A DNA stretch of 64,000 bases, taken from contig NQMI01000021.1 of assembly GCA_002270565.1 (NCBI GenBank), positions 62,001-126,000 on the forward strand. The letters run 5' to 3'. This document shows, piece by piece, positions 1 through 12,809 of this stretch (positions are counted from its first letter, which is position 1; every line of letters begins with the position of its first letter). This DNA is from Stenocarpella maydis. Lineage: Eukaryota; Ascomycota; Sordariomycetes; Diaporthales; Diaporthaceae. The position numbers and the translations under genes are program-made. The notes under the pieces were generated by a model. It searched no databases. It was not told the DNA's origin and saw only the letters and a list, made by a program, of their open reading frames with translations.

Positions 1-893
1 ATAGTATTAATTGGTCTGAATTTGTGGGTACTAGTAGTAAGGGTGGTAAAGGAAATGTGCCTGTAGGTGGCTCGTTTTAGTGCCTGATTTTATTACTAGG
101 AATGGAACTTATTTGATTATTGCTTAACTGGTCCTAGTTCCTAGCTATTCTTGGTTTACTAGTTGTGCTATATTATTCTGGTCTTGTTTTTCTGTGACTA
201 GTATTCGCTGGGGTGTGGGGTGCGGATACTGGTATTTGTTTAGATGGGTTTTTGGATGTGACTAGTATTTGGGTTATTAGTTGGATAGGGCGACTGGTAT
301 TGGTGTGTCTTTTGAGGGGTTGGCTGGTTGCTGGCTTTTGGGCTATCTCTCTTGTAATTAGTCTCTTATTAGTTGTTTTCCCTATTTCAGCTATAAAGTC
401 TGGGGTTCATTGTGTGGTTTTATTGTAACGTTGGTTCGTTATAGTTTGTTGTATATAGGGTCTTTAGGCTGCATTCCTAGCTTCTGGGACTGTTCTGTAG
501 TAGTTTGCATATAGTATCTTTTAAGTTTGTTATAATAGTAGGTTAAATTTTGGGCCAGTTCTTATGTATTCTTGCTAAAGTTATAGCCTTTCTACTTAAT
601 AAGGTATTCCGTTATTTCTTAGTGCTGCCTTAAGTTTATAATGTTTTCTACTTTGTATTTTTTGTTATATTTGTTAAGTGTTTTAATCTATATTTTAAGT
701 TTTACATTCTTGGGTGCTAGTTCTAAGAGTGAAATATAAGAGACTGGATGCTATTTTATTCCCTTAGGTGGTAAGAGTTTGTAGTTAATATCTAAAACTT
801 TTCTTAAAATTTTAGAAGGGCTGATTTTCTTATGGTTAAGCTTTTCACTAGGTTGCTTAGTTTTAATGTTTTGGTAAAGGAGATAGACCTTTC
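1..893 (-). mobile_element. Ty3/gypsy chromovirus 3' end, RIP-decayed remnant (left copy)
   Basis: The reverse strand reads as the end of a gypsy integrase (KVYLLYQNIKTKQPSEKL, then NYKLLPPKGIK and LLELAPKN) followed by untranslated sequence. The segment is homologous, in inverted orientation, to about 7548-8340, for example the stretches around 720-800 and 1-190. Stops replace conserved codons, as expected after RIP. The element runs off the window on the left, so its 3' LTR is not seen. At 893 it is cut off by the LTR of the copia element. The ORF at 213-428 lies inside this remnant and is not a gene. Confidence 0.75.
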
Positions 894-1461
894 TGATGAA
901 TTTGTGCTATAGAATAGCATTCAGTTCAGCGTGTGTGTGTTTCGGCAGGGTCGCAGTATGGTGCTCTGAGGCGAATTCGGACGATTGACAATGGTCTGGA
1001 CAACTTTGTATTGAATTAAGTTGGGCTTCTGTAAGCCCTCCTTATATACCCTCCGACGTCGTCTCACCCGCGGGCACGCTGCGGTAGGCTCTGGTGCAAA
1101 TTTGCAAATGCCGGAAAATTCGCCCTTCCAACACACCATCTTTGGTTCCAAGCAACCAGCCAACCATAGCCCTAGCAATACCCAAATTAAGTACATATAA
1201 ACTTCAGAAATCAAGCTATCCAATGCACTAAGTTATATACTTTTTGGGTAAGAAATAAGGGTAATGCAGAGGTCTGAATTAAGGTGCAAATGCAGGCCAA
1301 AATAATCGACTCACGGCCACCAAACTCATCTTGCGTCACGCACGCACTGGGCGTACTTAGCGAAAATCGCCTGACTCGCAAGTCTAGGGTAACTCTTGAA
1401 GATAGTTAGGTGTAGAATCCTTGACGAAGTGTAACCGCCTACTGAGCGGTTTCGTTTAACA
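894..1461 (-). repeat. Copia LTR, copy 1 (3' LTR)
   Basis: A 568-bp repeat almost identical to 7006-7547 and 37719-38284. On the minus strand it starts TGTTAAACG and ends TTCATCA, so it has TG...CA ends. It contains a TATA-like TATATAAGGAGG on that strand. The adjoining bases at 1462-1469 read AGAAGGGG on the minus strand, a polypurine tract directly before the LTR, which marks this copy as the 3' LTR. The 100-codon ORF at 921-1223 lies inside it and is not treated as a gene. Confidence 0.8.
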
Positions 1462-4400
1462 CCCCTTCTGTTAAAAATATAGGCCTAATAGGCCTATAGC
1501 ATTTAACCCTTACTCTTAAAATGGAACCGTGAGAGGGAAATTAAAGTAAGAAAAAGCCCCTTGAGAAAATCTATGCTACTAAAGAAAATAGTGGCTAGAA
1601 GGGGCCATATTAGCCCTCTCTAATCATTAACTTTTGCAGGTCTTAGTAGGCTAGAAATTTCCTGAAATTTGGTGCTGGAAGGGCTTTTATAAGCCAGTCT
1701 GCTACCATTTTACTAATCTCAAGGTATTTAAACTTCAAATGGGTCCATTTCTGAACTTCAGCCACGTAGGTTTAACTAGATCAAGATTTGTTAGTCTTAT
1801 GGGTAAAAGGGTCCTTGCAGTGGGGAGATACGCCCGTATTATCAAAAGTATGTTTAGCTGGATAGGCTATTCGTTCTATATAGAGCCTTAAAGTATGGAT
1901 TTCCTAGTAAGCTCTTTAGCCTATAATCAGGGCTCTAGCATTATAACGCTATGTGCTTCTTCGCTTTGCTTTCAGGAATGGGGCCTCTTCCTGGGGTAAA
2001 TATATACCTATATGTTAATTTAGAGGAGGCCTTATCCCCGGCATAGTCGCTATCAGAATAGGCTATAGGCTCTAGGAGAGAACGCTTTATAGGGAGTCTT
2101 TAAGACCCCTAACAGAATACCTAATAGCAAGGTGTCGATGGCTGTTTAGGTACCTAAATAGGTTTTATATAGCTACTAAATGCTAAGATTTAAATACTTG
2201 GAAGGCTCTAGCTATCCACTGGACCGGGAAGCTAATATAAGGCCTAGTTTGGGTAACTAAATAAATAGCGGTGTCACCTCTAGCCTGAAGCGTTATATCG
2301 GATTCAGTCCGGCTATAAAGCTTCATAGGGGCCTAAGTTGGGACTAAGGTTGGTGAGGAGGGAACATCTAAATAGGCCTAGAACCCTATAAGTTAAAGGT
2401 TCTAATAGCATCCTCAATATACTAGTTAAGAGAGCGTAGGTTTCATTAGGGGCTCCCTCGTATTGATTACACCTAGAAAAAGCTTACCAGCCTATGTCTT
2501 CTTATGCATACACTTATGGTTGCGGTTTAGGGCCTGGAATTTTGATTCCAGGCCCTGATTATTAGCAGTCGTCACGTGGGGACATTATAAATAGGCCTGA
2601 TGCCTTGCTGTAGAAGATGGCGGAGTCTGAGAGTAGCTGTTTGAAGCCTAAACCTTTCAAGAGGTCAATAACTATCTATTGCCACTCCCTAGGGCTGTTT
2701 AAGGGCCATATATAGGGCTTTTTTAGCGAATTATCTGCTGAGCGCGGGGTTATAAGCAGGCCCTGCTAATAGCCGTGATTTCAGCTACTGTTTGGCCAAG
2801 CCAATTCTTTGAACCCCTCTTGAAGCTCCATAAAGACCTGTCTCTTATACACATCTGGGTTACTAAGTCTTATCCCGTAAAGTCTTTTTCTTATACACAT
2901 CTGAATAGCAGCTAGTGCTATTAGTACCCTCCAGGTAGGGGGGCTAGAGGTTGAGGCGGAGGTCTCGGTAAAATCTATACCTTTCTTCTGTTGGAACCCT
3001 TTAACTATTAATCAGGCTTTAAATTTAAAGACCCTATTATTCTCTTCCTTTTTCTCCATAACTAATCATGGTTATAGGTTTACTTTGGAAGGCTGATTTA
3101 ATGGCAAAATTGAAGGGTCTTGAAATTAATTACTCAAAATTCGCTATAGATGCCTATCATTTTAGCCTATTCGGGCTTTTTTTAGGCACCTATTCCAGGT
3201 TGGGGGGCTGCCCAGTTATAGTACACACGTATTTAGCGGCTCTTTTAAAAAATATAAACGAATTCTTTGGCATATATAGGTCCATTTCTTAGTGAGTTTA
3301 GCCCCTATTACCCTCGTAGCGGATTTGTAGGCCGTAATTTAGGGGGCCCCCTATATCTTCTTCCCAGATCACATGTGCGTCCCTTCTGCAGAATTCAGGT
3401 AGCCTGAGAGGCTCTTCTGAGGGGTCTATTTGAGACCCAGCGGGTACTATAGGGCCTGAGGGAGGCCCTCCAGGGGTTATTTGAGACAAGAGGTTCGGCA
3501 GTATATAGGGTCTATATCCGCGTTCTAGAGGGGGCTTAGGGGACCTCTATACTTCTGCCAAATCGCTACGAGTAATTTCGTATATGCTGTAATTCCTCAT
3601 AATTTAAGATAGAGGGGTCTTTGAGACGAATAGATGCGTTTGGTGTATATACGCTAGTATATTTGTTTTCCCTAAATTACGCAGATGGCCCATCTCAGTC
3701 TTAGGGCTAGTATAGCCCTTTAATGGCTTTTTCTTTAGGCGGAGGACCTTATGCTCAGCCTTTGATAACCTTACCGCCCTTTAGCAAGTGGGTTTAGTGG
3801 GTTTCTAGAGGTGCCAGCCATCGTATACTCTTGTAGGCTTGAAGTCTCTATTTGTTAGGCCGCTTAGTTACTCATTATTTACAGCAGGTATAATAAACCA
3901 CCATAGATATAGCCCGGGGTGAAGCAAATCTAGTGCTTAAGGCGGTCTAGAATTTATCGATGGAGCGTTCTATAAACGTTTTTACTTCTGGGAATATCGG
4001 CGCTACCTGGTGAAAGGGTATGCCGCTTATGAATGTAGCAGGGCTGATAGCTGGCCTTATCTCCTTCCCCTCAAATGGAAGCGCCCCCTAGTACGGGGGG
4101 GGGGGGGGGGCCCCCCCCAAACAATAGGGCTTTAAGACTAAAGAAAGCTTAAATTATCCATCATGTAGTCCCCATCGTCGATTTTTAAGCGGGAAAAAAG
4201 GGCCTACCTCAACTGATTTTCTTTTTAATTAGTAGCCCAATTAGGCCTTGTTATGGCTGCATAGGCGTTGTAGAAGGGTATCCCCTGTCTATAGCGGTTA
4301 TACCCCTGCGGATCATCAATGGTGTGTAATTGAGGCAAAACGTAGCCTATTTACGGCTTAGCTAGAAGGAATCTCCTTTTAAGTTAAATTAAAATTTAGG

Positions 4401-7005
4401 CCAACCCTAGGCTATTTTTAGCTTCTTCTTTGAAATAAGCATTAATTTGCCTCTTTAAGCTAGAAGATAAGGCTAGTTGGAGTGCTTAGGGGTATTTAAG
4501 AAGTTCTCGTGGGCTGTGCAGGCGTTTGGCTTGCTTAGGGAGATGGCCTTCCAAAGGAGCATCTTCTAGGTCCATCTATACGCCGTCCCCGCGTATTGTC
4601 TATGGCGGGTCTTACCGCGGGAAGCCTGTAGAAGGGGGTTGCAGAGGGACCCATTATGAGGACGCCTAGTACTCAGAATTGGGCGCCATGGCTGGGCCTG
4701 GGTTCTGGGCAATAGGCCTATAGCGGGACTAGAAGGCCCTAATTCCTTAAAGATAGGCTCTTAGGGGTAGGGAGTTCTCAGTCTAGTGCTTTCCGTATCA
4801 AAAGGGGGCAGGCATATATCTCAAGGCCGGTTGTATATACTACCTATGGTATGAGGTATTTTATGATTGCTGATAGTATAAGGTCTCTGGGCATATTTCC
4901 CCTTAAGGGATAAAAAAATCCCGTTTTAGGGTTAGGTGACAAATCGGTTGCTCATCCGCCCTATATAGGGTATTCTTTAAGAGGTAACCCCCAGAACTAT
5001 AGTGGCGAAGGCCACTAAGTACGACTATCATTAAAGGCACATATATAGTGCCTCTTTTAGAACTAGACGCTTAGTCTTAGCTGGGCTTTTAGAGCTAATT
5101 ACCTGAAGCATGCCTGTCCTGAGGGTATACCCGTACCCCCACTATTTGCAGGTACAAAATCGCCAATTTCACTAAATATAATAAGAATGCTTTTTTTACA
5201 TATATAATTTGATATAGAACAGTATCTAATAGCAAGGGCAGTAGGCTTGCCTAGAAGGCTTAAGGCCCTTCTTAGGGGGCCCTCTTAATCATGAACCCCT
5301 ATAGCAGAGCTTTCAGGGCTTTTTAGGCGATAGACGAGTCGTCTGTCAGCAGCTCTACCTAAAGATAGTCTTTAGCAATTCGTTCTCCTTATGGCTGCAT
5401 AGCTAAAGCACAGGGTCGTCCCGTAATTTTAGGGGGCTTCCATAGGCGTAAGCTGTTGGATGGGATTTTTTGCTTACCCATATGACCTGCGATCCCTTGG
5501 TTATTTCTCAGTTTTTAGGGTTCTGCCCTCTGTTTCCGGTCTTTTTAGGCCTTTTGGGGCCTGAAGACTGATTTTTAGGCCCTAAGGGCCTAAAGGAGGT
5601 TTGCTATTTTCCCCTTGCACAACCGCTATAGGTGCTGAAAGGGGACGGATTGTCTGGTTCTTTGTATTCCGCCTAAGCGAACTATGATTTAGCTAAGTTC
5701 AATAGGCTTGGCCGTAGTTTAGCGTGCGGGATTTAGTTTCCTGAGCCGCTCTGCCCTTTACTGTGGAAAATTGTCTTCCAAGGAGCTAGGTAGCTGATTA
5801 ATTTAGTCAGTGTTTATTTGGGGCCCAGGCAAGGTGTAGCCTAGAGTTTAGGCTATTAAACCGAGCTTTAAATTCCGCTAGGTTTGTAACAGAAGCATAT
5901 TTTAGGGAGTGAAATTCCCTATATAGGGAATCTCTCTGTAAACCCATAGAATGAGAATACTGGTCCTTTAGTCGCTTATAAGCTTGGTGCGGGGGCTGAG
6001 TCAGGATAGAGGCTGTGGCTTGAGATGGTTCTCGTGTAGAGTTAGGAGAATGTCCTGATCACTGATCCCTTAGGGTATTAGCTACAGAGGTTGCGAGAGA
6101 TGAGCTGTACCCTATAGCCGTAGTATTCGGCCGAAGTGGCTTCCCCACTAGTTGAATTTCAGGCCTTTGGGCGTAGCGCTCTCGGAGTATAAACCTTTAG
6201 AGAGCCTCCTTACTAATGCGAACGTATCCAGTGGGTCTGGCTGGCCTTCCAGGGCCCATGGCTCTAATCAGGGCGTAGGCGCCTATAGAGGCTTATTCTC
6301 ATGGTCAAGGGGCGGGTCTGGGCACTTGAGGCGCTGGAGGCGCCGGAGTCGCAGGCTGGGGCGCCTGTTGGGCTACTAGGGCCGATATGCCCTGAATAGC
6401 AGTAGCTAATTCTCCTAGCGTACCTTGAAGGTTATTGCTAGTGGCTACCTGCTGGGCTAATAGCTCTTATACAAACTCTAAACGGGTGTTTGGTTATCTG
6501 CTGATTTTGGTAGATGGCGCTCTGATAGGAGAATATTACCCCGGATTAGGGTAGTCCCTCTGCAGGCACTAGAAGCTCTTGGCTGTGGACAGCTAAATAC
6601 ACCTAGAGAATGGGTATATAAGGGACAGAATATTGCTAAAGTGTGTTCGTAGAACCAATGTATAGTCGTATATTCTTCAGTGGCCTTCCGGTGAACCTGG
6701 CAGGACCTCTGCGTTCACGGTCTCCAAGGTGGGATTTCCCTTGTACTAAATGCTAGCGTTGGAGTTGCAATTGTGAGAAATGGTGTCTGTGGCACAATGT
6801 TTTGCGTTTAGGGTCGTGGTTAATCACCAGCCGGACTTTTGGCTCTTTCTTGCAGTTTGTTTCTGGCGTTGACAGCCCACCGCGATTGTTTTTTTTTGGC
6901 TGGTTCCTATCGTGCAAATAGCGCTGTGCGGTTACAGTAGGTAGGTTGTTAAGGCCTAATTCAATGTTGTTCGGCGCTGATGTGCTAGAGCGGGTATAAC
7001 CTTTC
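1462..7005 (-). mobile_element. Ty1/copia internal region, RIP-decayed
   Basis: The minus strand carries recognisable but stop-ridden copia reverse transcriptase/RNase H sequence. Around 2130-2280 it reads QTRPYISFPVQWIARAFQ and then HLVAI-NLFRYLN. Near 1660-1740 it ends KYLEISKMVADW and ALPAPNFRKFL, matching the usual copia C-terminus (MVADGLTKALP-type). The polypurine tract at 1462-1469 closes it. Integrase and gag were not resolved by eye. With its two LTRs the element spans 894-7547 (6.65 kb). It contains two sequence anomalies described in the findings: a Tn5 mosaic end at 2838-2856 and G16C8 at 4095-4118. Confidence 0.75.
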
Positions 7006-7547
7006 TGATATTTGCGTGCTATAGAATGCTTCAAGTTCAGCGTGTGTTGTTTCGGGACAGGGGTCGCAGTATGGTGCTCTGAGGCGACTTCGGACAATTG
7101 ACAATGATCTGGACAACTTCTGTATGAATTAGTTGGCTTGTAAGCCCTCTTTATACTCCGAGTTGTCTCCCCTGGGCACGCTGCGGTAGGCTTTGGTGCA
7201 AATTTGCATGCGAATCGCTACACCTTTTGGTTCCAGCAACCAGCCAACCATAGCCCTAGCAATGCCCAAATTAAGTACATATAAACTTCAGAAATCAAGC
7301 TATCCAATGCACTAAGTTATATACTTTTTGGGTAAGAAATAAGGGTAATGCAGAGGTCTGAATTAAGGTGCAAATGCAGGCCAAAATAATCGACTCACGG
7401 CCACCAAACTCATCTTGCGTCACGCACGCACTGGGCGTACTTAGCGAAAATCGCCTGACTCGCAAGTCTAGGGTAACTCCTTGCAAGAAGTCTAGGGTAA
7501 CTCCTTGCACGAAGTGCCAACGCCCTACTGAGCGGTTCCGTTTAACA
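7006..7547 (-). repeat. Copia LTR, copy 2 (5' LTR)
   Basis: This 542-bp repeat matches copy 1 throughout, apart from a short loss in the middle and a tandem duplicate of the GTCTAGGGTAACTCCTTGCA unit at about 7467-7510. Its outer edge on the minus strand is TGTTAAACGG. The left boundary is approximate because both copies 1 and 2 are preceded by CCTTTC. The ORF at 6753-7097 runs across its inner edge and has no recognised domain. Confidence 0.75.
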
Positions 7548-8999
7548 GATACTAATTATAAACTCTTGCTACCTAAAGAAATAAAATAATACCTAATCTT
7601 TGATATCTTACTCTTGGAACCAGCACGTAAGAATGCAGAACTTAAAATGCAGATTAAAATACTTAATGAATATAATGAGGAATATAAAGTAAAGGATATT
7701 ATAGACTTAAGGCAACACTAAGAGATAATGGAATACTTTATTAAGTGGAAAGGCTATAACTCTAGCGAAAATATATAGGAACCAGCCTAAAACCTAACCC
7801 ATTATTACAACAAACTTAAAAAGTACTATATATGGATCACTATAAAATAGTCCTGGAAACCAGGAATATAGCCTAGAAACCCTATATATAATGAACTATA
7901 ATAAACCAATATTATAATAAAACTATATAATAAACCCCAGCCTTTATGGCTAAAATAAGGGAAATAACTAATAAGAGACTAATCATAATGGGAATAATTA
8001 GAAGCTAGCAACCAGTTAACCCCTCAGAAAAGCATACTAATACCAGTTACCCTATCCCACTAATAACCTAAATACTAATCACGCCTAAAACCCATCTAAA
8101 TAAACACCAGTATCCACACCCTATACCCTAGTAAATATTAGTTACAGGAAAATAAGATCAAAATAATATAGCATAACTAATAGACTAAAAATAGCTAGGA
8201 ACTGGGACTAGTTAAATAAATAATCAAATAAGTTCCATTCCTAATAATAAGAATCAGGCACTAAGATAAGCCACCTATAGGCGCATTTCCTTCACTACCC
8301 TTATTACTAGTACCCACAAATTCAGACCAATTAGTATCATTATCCATTAAGGAACTCCAATTAAAAACTCCTACTTCACCCTCAGAATGCAACTATGCCT
8401 CCTGCGCTACTATCCTACCAGCCTCTTTCTTAGAACTTTGGTAAACCATCTTAGTGGACTGCTTAGTAACCTGCCTCTGCTTAGCATTAGCTTCCTCCTT
8501 TTTCATATAATCTAACTCATTCAAATTTAATAAATCACAATAAATAACTTAAGACATCCTCTTATACTATATATGCTTCTACTTATGCAAATGAAGGAGC
8601 TTTTCCTCCAACTCTTTAATCTTATCCTCTAGTTTTTAGTGCTAAGCTAAGATATATAAGAGGTCCTTAGAGTTATTTAGTTCTAGGATATCGCACTTTA
8701 ACCACTACTACTGAATGCACTTGGTATAACAACTAAAAGCCTTCTCTAAGACCTTACAGCTCTTAATGCCCTGCACCTTACAAGAAGAATAAGGTTGCAT
8801 AGTAATAGCATTTTATAGAATGATAAATAATAAGGAATTATATTACTTAATCTTCCTGGAATAACAAGATAATTTAGAAACCCAGGAATCCTTAACTCCG
8901 GATAATATAACGGATTAAGAAGGCATAAATAGAGGCACTAATAAATGAAAATAACTTATAAAGCACTTTTAAGGATAAAAGAAGTAAGGAGGGAGATAG
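7548..8999 (+). mobile_element. Ty3/gypsy chromovirus 3' end with chromodomain, RIP-decayed (right copy)
   Basis: The plus strand begins inside the integrase linker (DTNYKLLLPKEIK, LLLEPARKNAEL). It continues into a clear chromodomain at about 7680-7810: EEYKVKDIIDLRQH, then YFIKWKGYNSSENI and EPA-NL, with TAG where the family has Trp. After that come about 1.1 kb of untranslated 3' sequence and a purine-rich GGAGGGAGATAG just before the LTR at 9000. It is the inverted counterpart of 1-893 but is truncated about 35 codons further downstream. The minus strand of 8261-8640 holds a conserved antisense reading frame (see findings). Confidence 0.8.
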
Positions 9000-9462
9000 T
9001 GTTATAAGCTAGTATGCATTAGCGGCTGACTACTGCAGAAGATAACCCTGTAGGATGAGGAATGGCTCCCGAAAAGGTCGTTCTGCCTGATCTAATTAAT
9101 AACGCTACCTTATCAGGGTTAGGGTCTAGCTCGTAACGCTTGATTGCAAGCTATGCGAGCCCGCTTGAAGGATGAAGTATCGAGCCTTATGCAATGGCTT
9201 GATGGCTCAGTATGCGAGCCTGCAAGCTACTAAAGAGTTGGAATATATATATGGATATGGTTATTACTATAGTAGATAGTTTTCATAGAACAGACTCTTT
9301 AGTCGTTAATCTAAGTATTTAATCCCAGCATTGGATAGCCTTATAGCTAGTGATTATTGTTAGTCAACAATATTGCTCAACTACTGCCTAATAACGTATT
9401 CTGAATATAAACCCTTGATCTTTTAGGTCTAAACACGCTTGGAAAACCCTCTGATCATTACA
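9000..9462 (+). repeat. 3' LTR of the gypsy element
   Basis: The 463-bp segment starts TGTTATAAGC and ends GATCATTACA, giving TG...CA ends with short inverted termini (TGTTA/TTACA). It directly follows the polypurine tract of the gypsy remnant and holds a TATA-like run (GGAATATATATATGG) near its middle. No second copy is present in the window, so the boundaries rest on the terminal motifs. Confidence 0.6.
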
Positions 9463-9792
9463 TATAATTAACCTAAATGCGGCTTTTGCTAATATTGAGC
9501 CTATTTAGAAGGCTAAAATTGAGGCCGGCGAGGTATCGTCTGATAGCAATATATCTAATGATTCCTCAACACCAACAAGAGAGGGATCAGTTATCGTTGT
9601 GGCGGGCAATTGAAGTTTGGGATAGTGGCATTATTGATAAGGAAGGGGGGCCGGAACAGGGGGGGGGCGAATGTGGGCCACCCACGTTAGCTTTATTAGT
9701 TGTTAAGTAATTAAGTGTTCAAGTTGAGGGTGCTTCTAGGGGAGGTTAAAAAGTAGGGTGTATGTAAAGGGTGTGGTGCGTGAAACGGGTGG
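9463..9792. other. Spacer between the gypsy LTR and the MULE-split ORF
   Basis: I recognise nothing coding here. The stretch 9760-9811 has the form of a fungal intron (GTATGT donor, TTGACTTA branch-like site, CTTAG acceptor) and may be the last intron before the split ORF. The exon that would precede it contains stops in the expected frame. Confidence 0.3.
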
Positions 9793-9921
9793 TTGACTTA
9801 CTGGACCGACTTAGCTGCAGCAGGCTGCGTCGAGCATGTTGACTTTCTCGAAGTTGACTACCACAGCGAAGAACCTGTTCGGCATGCCTTGCAGGCCATA
9901 TGTAAATGTTACTTTCCCAAA

Positions 9922-9976
9922 GAGAGCGAGGATTCGCAGGGCAAAAATCGGGGGGTACAGGGCAACAAGTACCCAC
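9922..9976 (+). repeat. Left terminal inverted repeat of the MULE
   Basis: 55 bp beginning GAGAGCGAGGATTCGCAGGG. It is identical to the reverse complement of 12810-12864 and preceded by TTCCCAAA (9914-9921). Confidence 0.93.
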
Positions 9977-12809
9977 CGACCAATCAGAGCGCCCCATTCA
10001 ACATCACCTTACACACGCACTACCCACACCAAGTGCTTTTTGTGCCCCCAACCTGCAGACCTGCTAATCCTCCTTCTGCCACTAAACAACACTCCCTTGC
10101 CAACTACCTACCACGTGTAATATGGACTAAATTCTTCTTATAATTAATTATCTTGCTACCAGAAATATATTATTATTAGTTAGAATTGAATTTTCTAGTA
10201 TTGTAGTGATAGCACTAGTGCCTAATTATACCTACCTTAAGGTAGAATGACAGGCAGACTACTGCAACTGGAACAACAACATTACCGCCATAAACAACTA
10301 ACTTCTAGCACTTTTCTAATCTCCTAACTACCTAAAACTTTTTTATAATGGATATAATACTTATAAGGAACTCAAGGCTGATTTAAATGAGGTTATAAAG
10401 CAAGCTGGGTATATGATGGCTAAGGAGGATTCTAAGGCTAACTATATGCGTTTGTAGTATTCCCGTGGCACTAAGCGCCCTAGCGCTGTAATAACAAATT
10501 CTTCCTCCTTGATTAAGGTCAACTGCAGCTGGTCAGCGCTTGCCCACTATACTAAGAAGACTACTGGGAAATGGGTCCTCCATATCAATAACCTAAAGCA
10601 TCAATCTTATGGTCCTTAAGAAGTTGGGGAAGCCCAGCATGGCTGGGCGAAGCTAATAGACTTATAGCGTGAATTCCTTACTAAGACTGCCTAGAATCCC
10701 TCATTTGCTAAGCTGAAGAAGCTTAAATAAGCACTCCGCTAGTAATTCCCAGGCATTTTAATTGGACTGAATATAATGAAGGACTGGCTTAAGGCCTAGT
10801 AGAAGGAGAAGTCTAGTATCTATATTCTAACCTAGGTATTATTAGACCTGCTTGAAGAAAAGGGATACTAATACTGCTATTCTACTGATAGCAATAATAA
10901 TATTACGGGCATCTTCTGGTGTATAAACGAGCAGATTAACTAAATCCAAGAGAATCACTTTATATAGTACCTCTCACTCAATTATATATATACAACAAAT
11001 AATAAGAAGATGCCATACTTCCAAGGCACTTATATAACCCATATGAGGAAGAATTTGCCCCTATTTTAAGTCATTATTAATGGTGAGAAGGAATCAAACT
11101 TCTGGTAGCTTCTTAAACAAGTTTATAACCTCCTTTGCTACTGCTAAGCTAATAACCTGATGGTCTTTATAACCAACTATAATACTGCTCTAATCAATGC
11201 CCTAAATCATAAATTCCCCCAAGCATGCTATTAACTATATATCTTCCATATTAACGCGAATATTACCCTAAATATTAAGAAGAAGTAGAAGAAGCTATAG
11301 GCAATAAGAGGAGAGGAGGATAAATTAAAAGATAAAGCTAACAAGGAAGAGGATAAGGAGTCGCTTAATAAGCCCGGGAGAAATAAGGCCATAATACCCA
11401 TAAGGGTCCCTAATCTAAAGGATATCCCCTATACTCGCCAGGCCCTATTCAACCTACTAAAGATCATAGAGTTCTCAACTAATCATACGATCTACAATAC
11501 AGCTTGGCAGCGCCTTCAAGAGAAGTTTTCAGACCAGACAGCAATCATCAACTATCTTCAGACCTAGTACATCAACAAGGAAGAGAAGATCATCACCAAA
11601 TAGGCTGCCCACAAGACCTACAAGACTCTCAACTTCAGCTTACATGCAACCTCCTCCACAAAGGCCACACACCAAAAGCTCAAGGTCTATCTCGGCCACA
11701 GAATAGAAAACATTCTATACCTAATCAAGGCTGCTAATAAGATAATTAGCAATAATTCTTATGCCCTATACCTTAAGGAAGCCCATCAGAAGTCATACTC
11801 GCTAGAGAAGTTCAACAAGCAGAAGTAGCTAGGCAAGCTTCCACTTTAAGTCTTATGGGCTGCCCTTAACCTACTTGTAATAGAGAGAATTTCCGCTCTC
11901 CATATACTTCAGGGGAAGATTCCATAGGGCAACTACTTGCCTACAACTTGCACTTGCCCCATCTACACCCAATATAGCTTGCCCTACGCAAGCCAAATTA
12001 CTAATCACAAGGAAGCCGAATACCTACTCAAGAAGGAGGATATCTATAAGTCTTATTGGCTAGATTGCAACCTCTCAATCGGAAACCCTCTCCTTCTAGT
12101 CCACTCGCCCAAGAAGGTTACTACTACAAAGGGACGGCCTCATAATAAGAGTACATTTGGCGCACAAAAAGAAGGAATTCTTACCAGCCGTGGGCAAGCC
12201 ATACTGGGCAAGAAGACAACCTCAATAACTACCAGTCTAGGTAGTAGGGCAGGCAATAAAACGAGGGCGACTACGGCTTCCATACAATAAGTTAACTTAG
12301 CATTCAAGTAGAATGATGAGACCCTCCAGTCCCTTAATCAAGAGGACTCCTATAGCAGGAAGAACCAGCGAGAAGTAGTCCGATGGAACAAGCAGTTAGA
12401 GGCAGGGCTCACGAAGCCAGCCACTCATCAGCTTCTGAAGCGACATTCAGCAGCTACAGCCTCGCCAGCCTCGCCAGCAGCAACGACCGCAACACCCGAG
12501 CCAACAGCCAAGAAGCGCCGTATGAGGGCTCGTGAGACAGTCAACCAGCTACCACGGGTAGATCTAACTGTAGATAACCTCATTAGCGACGAGAAGGAGA
12601 CCCAGGAGGAGATTCAGGTGCTCGGATCGGTTAAGGAATGCCCCAGATGAGGAAAGAAGTAGCAAAATACCAGGGCAGAAGCAACGATAGGGGCAAGCAG
12701 AAGCAACGATAGTAGCATTTATGCAGCAATATATATGTGTAATCAATGACTGTGTATTATTGTTTTGTATGGCGAATGGGTGGTGCAAAAAAACGTTGGC
12801 GCACCGGGG

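Noticed and set aside
921..1223. 100-codon ORF on the minus strand, repeated at 37751-38044
   Set aside because: It lies wholly inside the copia LTR and is broken in the third LTR copy; it has no domain and is explained by LTR sequence.
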